Positions 61,441-64,000 of a stretch of 64,000 nucleotides of DNA are shown one piece after another (position 1 is the stretch's first letter; the number at the start of each line of letters is the position of its first letter). Where the stretch lies: positions 15,190,175-15,254,174 of the forward strand of contig OZ037768.1 in NCBI GenBank assembly GCA_964035545.1. The letters run 5' to 3'. This stretch comes from Bugula neritina (lineage: Eukaryota; Bryozoa; Gymnolaemata; Cheilostomatida; Bugulidae). Below the pieces are notes generated by a model. The model made no database searches and was not told the DNA's origin. It worked only from the letters and a program-made list of their open reading frames with translations. Made by a program: the position numbers and the translations under genes.

Positions 61441-62660
61441 ATTGAAATACACTGCAACATACTGCAACATACTAAAAAACACTGTAACATATTGAAATAA
61501 ACTGCAACACATTGAAACATTCCGCAACATACCGAAATATATGGTAACCTAATGAAATATACTGTAACACTTTGAAGTACACTGCAACATACTGAAATAC
61601 ACTGCAACACACTAAAGTATACTGTAATTTACAGAAATGTACTGTAACATACTGAAATACACTGTAACATATTGAAAAACACTACAACACATTGAAATAT
61701 ACCGCAACAAACCGAAGTATATGGTAGCCTACTGAAATATACTGCGACATATTGAAATATACTGCAACATAATGAATTATGCTGTAACATACTAAGACAT
61801 ACTGCAACATCCTGAAATATAATGCAACATACTGAAATATACTCCAACATACTAAAATACACTGCAACACACTGCAACCTACTGAAATATACTGCAACAT
61901 ACTGGAATACACTGTAACATACTGAATTACACTGCAACATACTGTAACATACTGAAGTTCACTGCAACACATTGAAATAAACTACAACATACAGAATTAT
62001 ACTTCAACATACTGAAATATACCGAAAAAAATTGAAACATACTGAAATACACTGCAACATACTGAAATATACTGCATGATACTGCAACATACTGATACAC
62101 ATTGTAAGATACTGAAATACACTGCAACATACCGCAACATACTGCAACGTATTGAAATACACTGTAACATATTGAAATATACTGCAACATACTGAAACAT
62201 ACGGCAACATACTGAAATATACTGCGACACATTGAAATATAGTGCAACATACTGAAATATGCTGTAGCATACTGAAATACACTGCAATACACTGAATTTT
62301 ACTGTAACATACAGAAACGTACTGTAACACACTGAAACATACGGCAACATACTAAAATATACTGCGACACATTGAAATATACTGCAACATACTGAAATAC
62401 ACCGTAATATACTAAACTCCACTGCAACATTCTGAAATACACTGTAACACATTGAAATACACTGCAACACATTGAATTATACTGAAATACATTGTGAGGT
62501 ACTGAAATACACTGCAACATACTGCAACATAATGGAATATATGGTAACCTACTGAAATATGTTGAAAACTACTGAAATATACTGCAACATAATGCAACAT
62601 AATGAAAGATACTGCAACATACTGAAATACATTGTAACATACTGAAATACACTGTAACAT
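61441..62660. repeat. About 1,220-bp segment, first copy of a private tandem duplication
   Basis: Begins ATTGAAATACACTGCAACAT at 61441. The same run restarts at 62661. A 30-bp piece (three decamers, AATAAACTGCAAGATACTG type) expected near 62615 is missing. Confidence 0.8.
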
Positions 62661-63879
62661 ATTGAAATACACTGCAACATACTGCAACATACTAAAAAAC
62701 ACTGTAACATATTGAAATAAACTGCAACACATTGAAACATTCCGCAACATACCGAAATATATGGTAACCTAATGAAATATACTGTAACACGTTGAAGTAC
62801 ACTGCAACATACTGAAATACACTGCAACACACTAAAGTATACTGTAATTTACAGAAATGTACTGTAACATACTGAAATACACTGTAACATATTGAAAAAC
62901 ACTACAACACATTGAAATATACCGCGACAAACCGAAGTATATGGTAGCCTACTGAAATATATGCGACATATTGAAATATACTGCAACATAATGAATTATG
63001 CTGTAACATACTAAGACATACTGCAACATCCTGAAATATAATGCAACATACTGAAATATACTCCAACATACTAAAATACACTGCAACACACTGCAACCTA
63101 CTGAAATATACTGCAACATACTGGAATACACTGTAACATACTGAATTACACTGCAACATACTGTAACATACTGAAGTTCACTGCAACACATTGAAATAAA
63201 CTGCAACATACAGAATTATACTTCAACATACTGAAATATACCGAAAAAAATTGAAACATACTGAAATACACTGCAACATACTGAAATATACTGCATGATA
63301 CTGCAACATACTGATACACATTGTAAGATACTGAAATACACTGCAACATACCGCAACATACTGCAACGTATTGAAATACACTGTAACATATTGAAATATA
63401 CTGCAACATACTGAAACATACGGCAACATACTGAAATATACTGCGACACATTGAAATATAGTGCAACATACTGAAATATGCTGTAGCATACTGAATTACA
63501 CTGCAATACACTGAATTTTACTGTAACATACAGAAACGTACTGTAACACACTAAAACATACGGCAACATACTAAAATATACTGCGACACATTGAAATATA
63601 CTGCAACATACTGAAATACACCGTAATATACTAAACTCCACTGCAACATTCTGAAATACACTGTAACACATTGAAATACACTGCAACACATTGAATTATA
63701 CTGAAATACATTGTGAGGTACTGAAATACACTGCAACATACTGCAACATAATGGAATATATGGTAACCTACTGAAATATGTTGAAAACTACTGAAATATA
63801 CTGCAAAATAATGCAACATAATGAAAGATACTGCAACATACTGAAATAAACTGCAAGATACTGCAACATACTGAAATAC
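62661..63879. repeat. About 1,219-bp segment, second copy of the private tandem duplication
   Basis: Repeats 61441-62660. One base is missing near 62961 (ATATATGCGACAT where the first copy has ATATACTGCGACAT), so the offset changes from 1,220 to 1,219. Neither of the other family B units shows this extra copy. Confidence 0.8.
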
Positions 63880-64000
63880 ATTGTAACATACTGAAATACA
63901 CTGTAACATATTGAAATACACTGCAACACATTGAAACATTCCGCAACATACCGAAATATATGGTAACCTAATGAAATACACTGTAACACGTTGAAGTACA

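Larger units (their letters stand above)
1..64000. repeat. Decamer satellite array filling the window
   Basis: Every stretch read consists of 10-bp units of the form AYTGNAANAY on the + strand, mainly ACTGCAACAT, ACTGAAATAC, ACTGAAATAT, ACTGTAACAT and ATTGAAATAC. All are in the same orientation, and no inverted block was seen. The period is exactly 10 for hundreds of bases at a time. It is interrupted only by rare slips of 1-3 bp at recurring sites and by a special box in the right half. Judged from the dominant units, the + strand is A-rich and G-poor (roughly A 43-45%, G 10-12%), with G+C near one third; this is an estimate, not a count. The + strand is stop-dense (TGA in CTGAAA, TAA in TGTAAC). 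The - strand is nearly stop-free in all frames. No gene, RNA gene or transposable element was recognised. Confidence 0.97.
60528..64000. repeat. Family B higher-order repeat, unit 3 (cut by window edge)
   Basis: Matches unit 2 at +9,187 from 60528 to about 62.6 kb, with one box at 61082. It then contains an extra about 1,220-bp tandem copy before rejoining the expected path near 63.84 kb. The unit is therefore at least 1.19 kb longer than its neighbours, and the next box, expected near 63978 without the insertion, is pushed beyond the window. Confidence 0.85.

Noticed and set aside
1-64000. Hundreds of other - strand open frames of 60-280 codons
   Set aside because: They overlap each other in all three frames, begin wherever CAACAT gives an ATG and end at single-base variants of the decamer. 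They recur at HOR spacing as DNA copies, not as genes.
1-64000. Membrane or cysteine-rich repeat protein family suggested by the Cys/Val/Phe-rich peptides
   Set aside because: The hydrophobic composition is dictated by translating TTGCAGTATG-type decamers and would appear in any frame. It is not evidence of selection for a protein.
1-64000. CRISPR array
   Set aside because: Repeats are contiguous 10-bp units with no unique spacers of constant length, and no cas-like gene is present.
1-64000. Telomeric or interstitial telomeric repeat
   Set aside because: The unit is not TTAGGG, TTTAGGG, TTAGG or another known telomere motif, and the strand is not G-rich.

Overview
The whole 64 kb window is satellite DNA. 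It is one head-to-tail array built from a 10-bp unit. The commonest forms on the + strand are ACTGCAACAT, ACTGAAATAC, ACTGAAATAT and ACTGTAACAT. No protein-coding gene, tRNA, rRNA, transposon or unique-sequence island is supported. The many open frames all lie on the - strand. They exist because the reverse complement of the decamer has no stop codon in any frame, so they are a by-product of the repeat. The sequence names no species. A gene-free array tens of kb long with several nested repeat levels is typical of centromeric, pericentromeric, subtelomeric or sex-chromosome heterochromatin in a eukaryotic nucleus; that placement is inference.

The array has at least four levels. (1) The decamer, kept in register for hundreds of units at a time with slips of only 1 to 3 bp at recurring places. 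(2) A 20-bp dimer, in which a 'GAAATA' decamer usually alternates with a 'GYAACA' decamer. (3) Subunits of about 2.2 to 4.0 kb, marked by landmark decamers such as GGTAACC followed by GTTGMAAAC. (4) Long higher-order repeats (HORs). The left part, 1 to about 38.5 kb, is family A: a 12,639-bp HOR (1-12639, repeated from 12640 to about 23927), then a 5.27-kb re-duplication (about 24.1-29.4 kb), then a 2,248-bp tandem unit (26807-33197), then a mosaic of A pieces (33.2-38.5 kb).

From about 38.5 kb the array changes to family B, through a transition zone (about 38.5-42.15 kb) that carries a 2,456-bp duplication. Family B is a 9,187-bp HOR (42154-51340, 51341-60527, and a third copy running off the right edge). 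Each unit is a 3,991-bp subunit plus a 5,196-bp version of it. Family B carries a 98-99-bp element that breaks the 10-bp rhythm, contains a CTTAAG site and was not found in family A. It occurs 12 times in two forms, six of each, at a fixed spacing of 2896, 1095, 2896, 1205 and 1095 bp. This box is the strongest candidate for a functional or diagnostic element.

Neighbouring HOR copies are nearly identical, which points to recent homogenisation by unequal exchange or amplification. The 10-bp phasing of AA/TA steps, with CTG placed between them, suggests rotational positioning of nucleosomes or DNA curvature. All repeat lengths come from matching landmark positions by eye; percentage identities were not computed.
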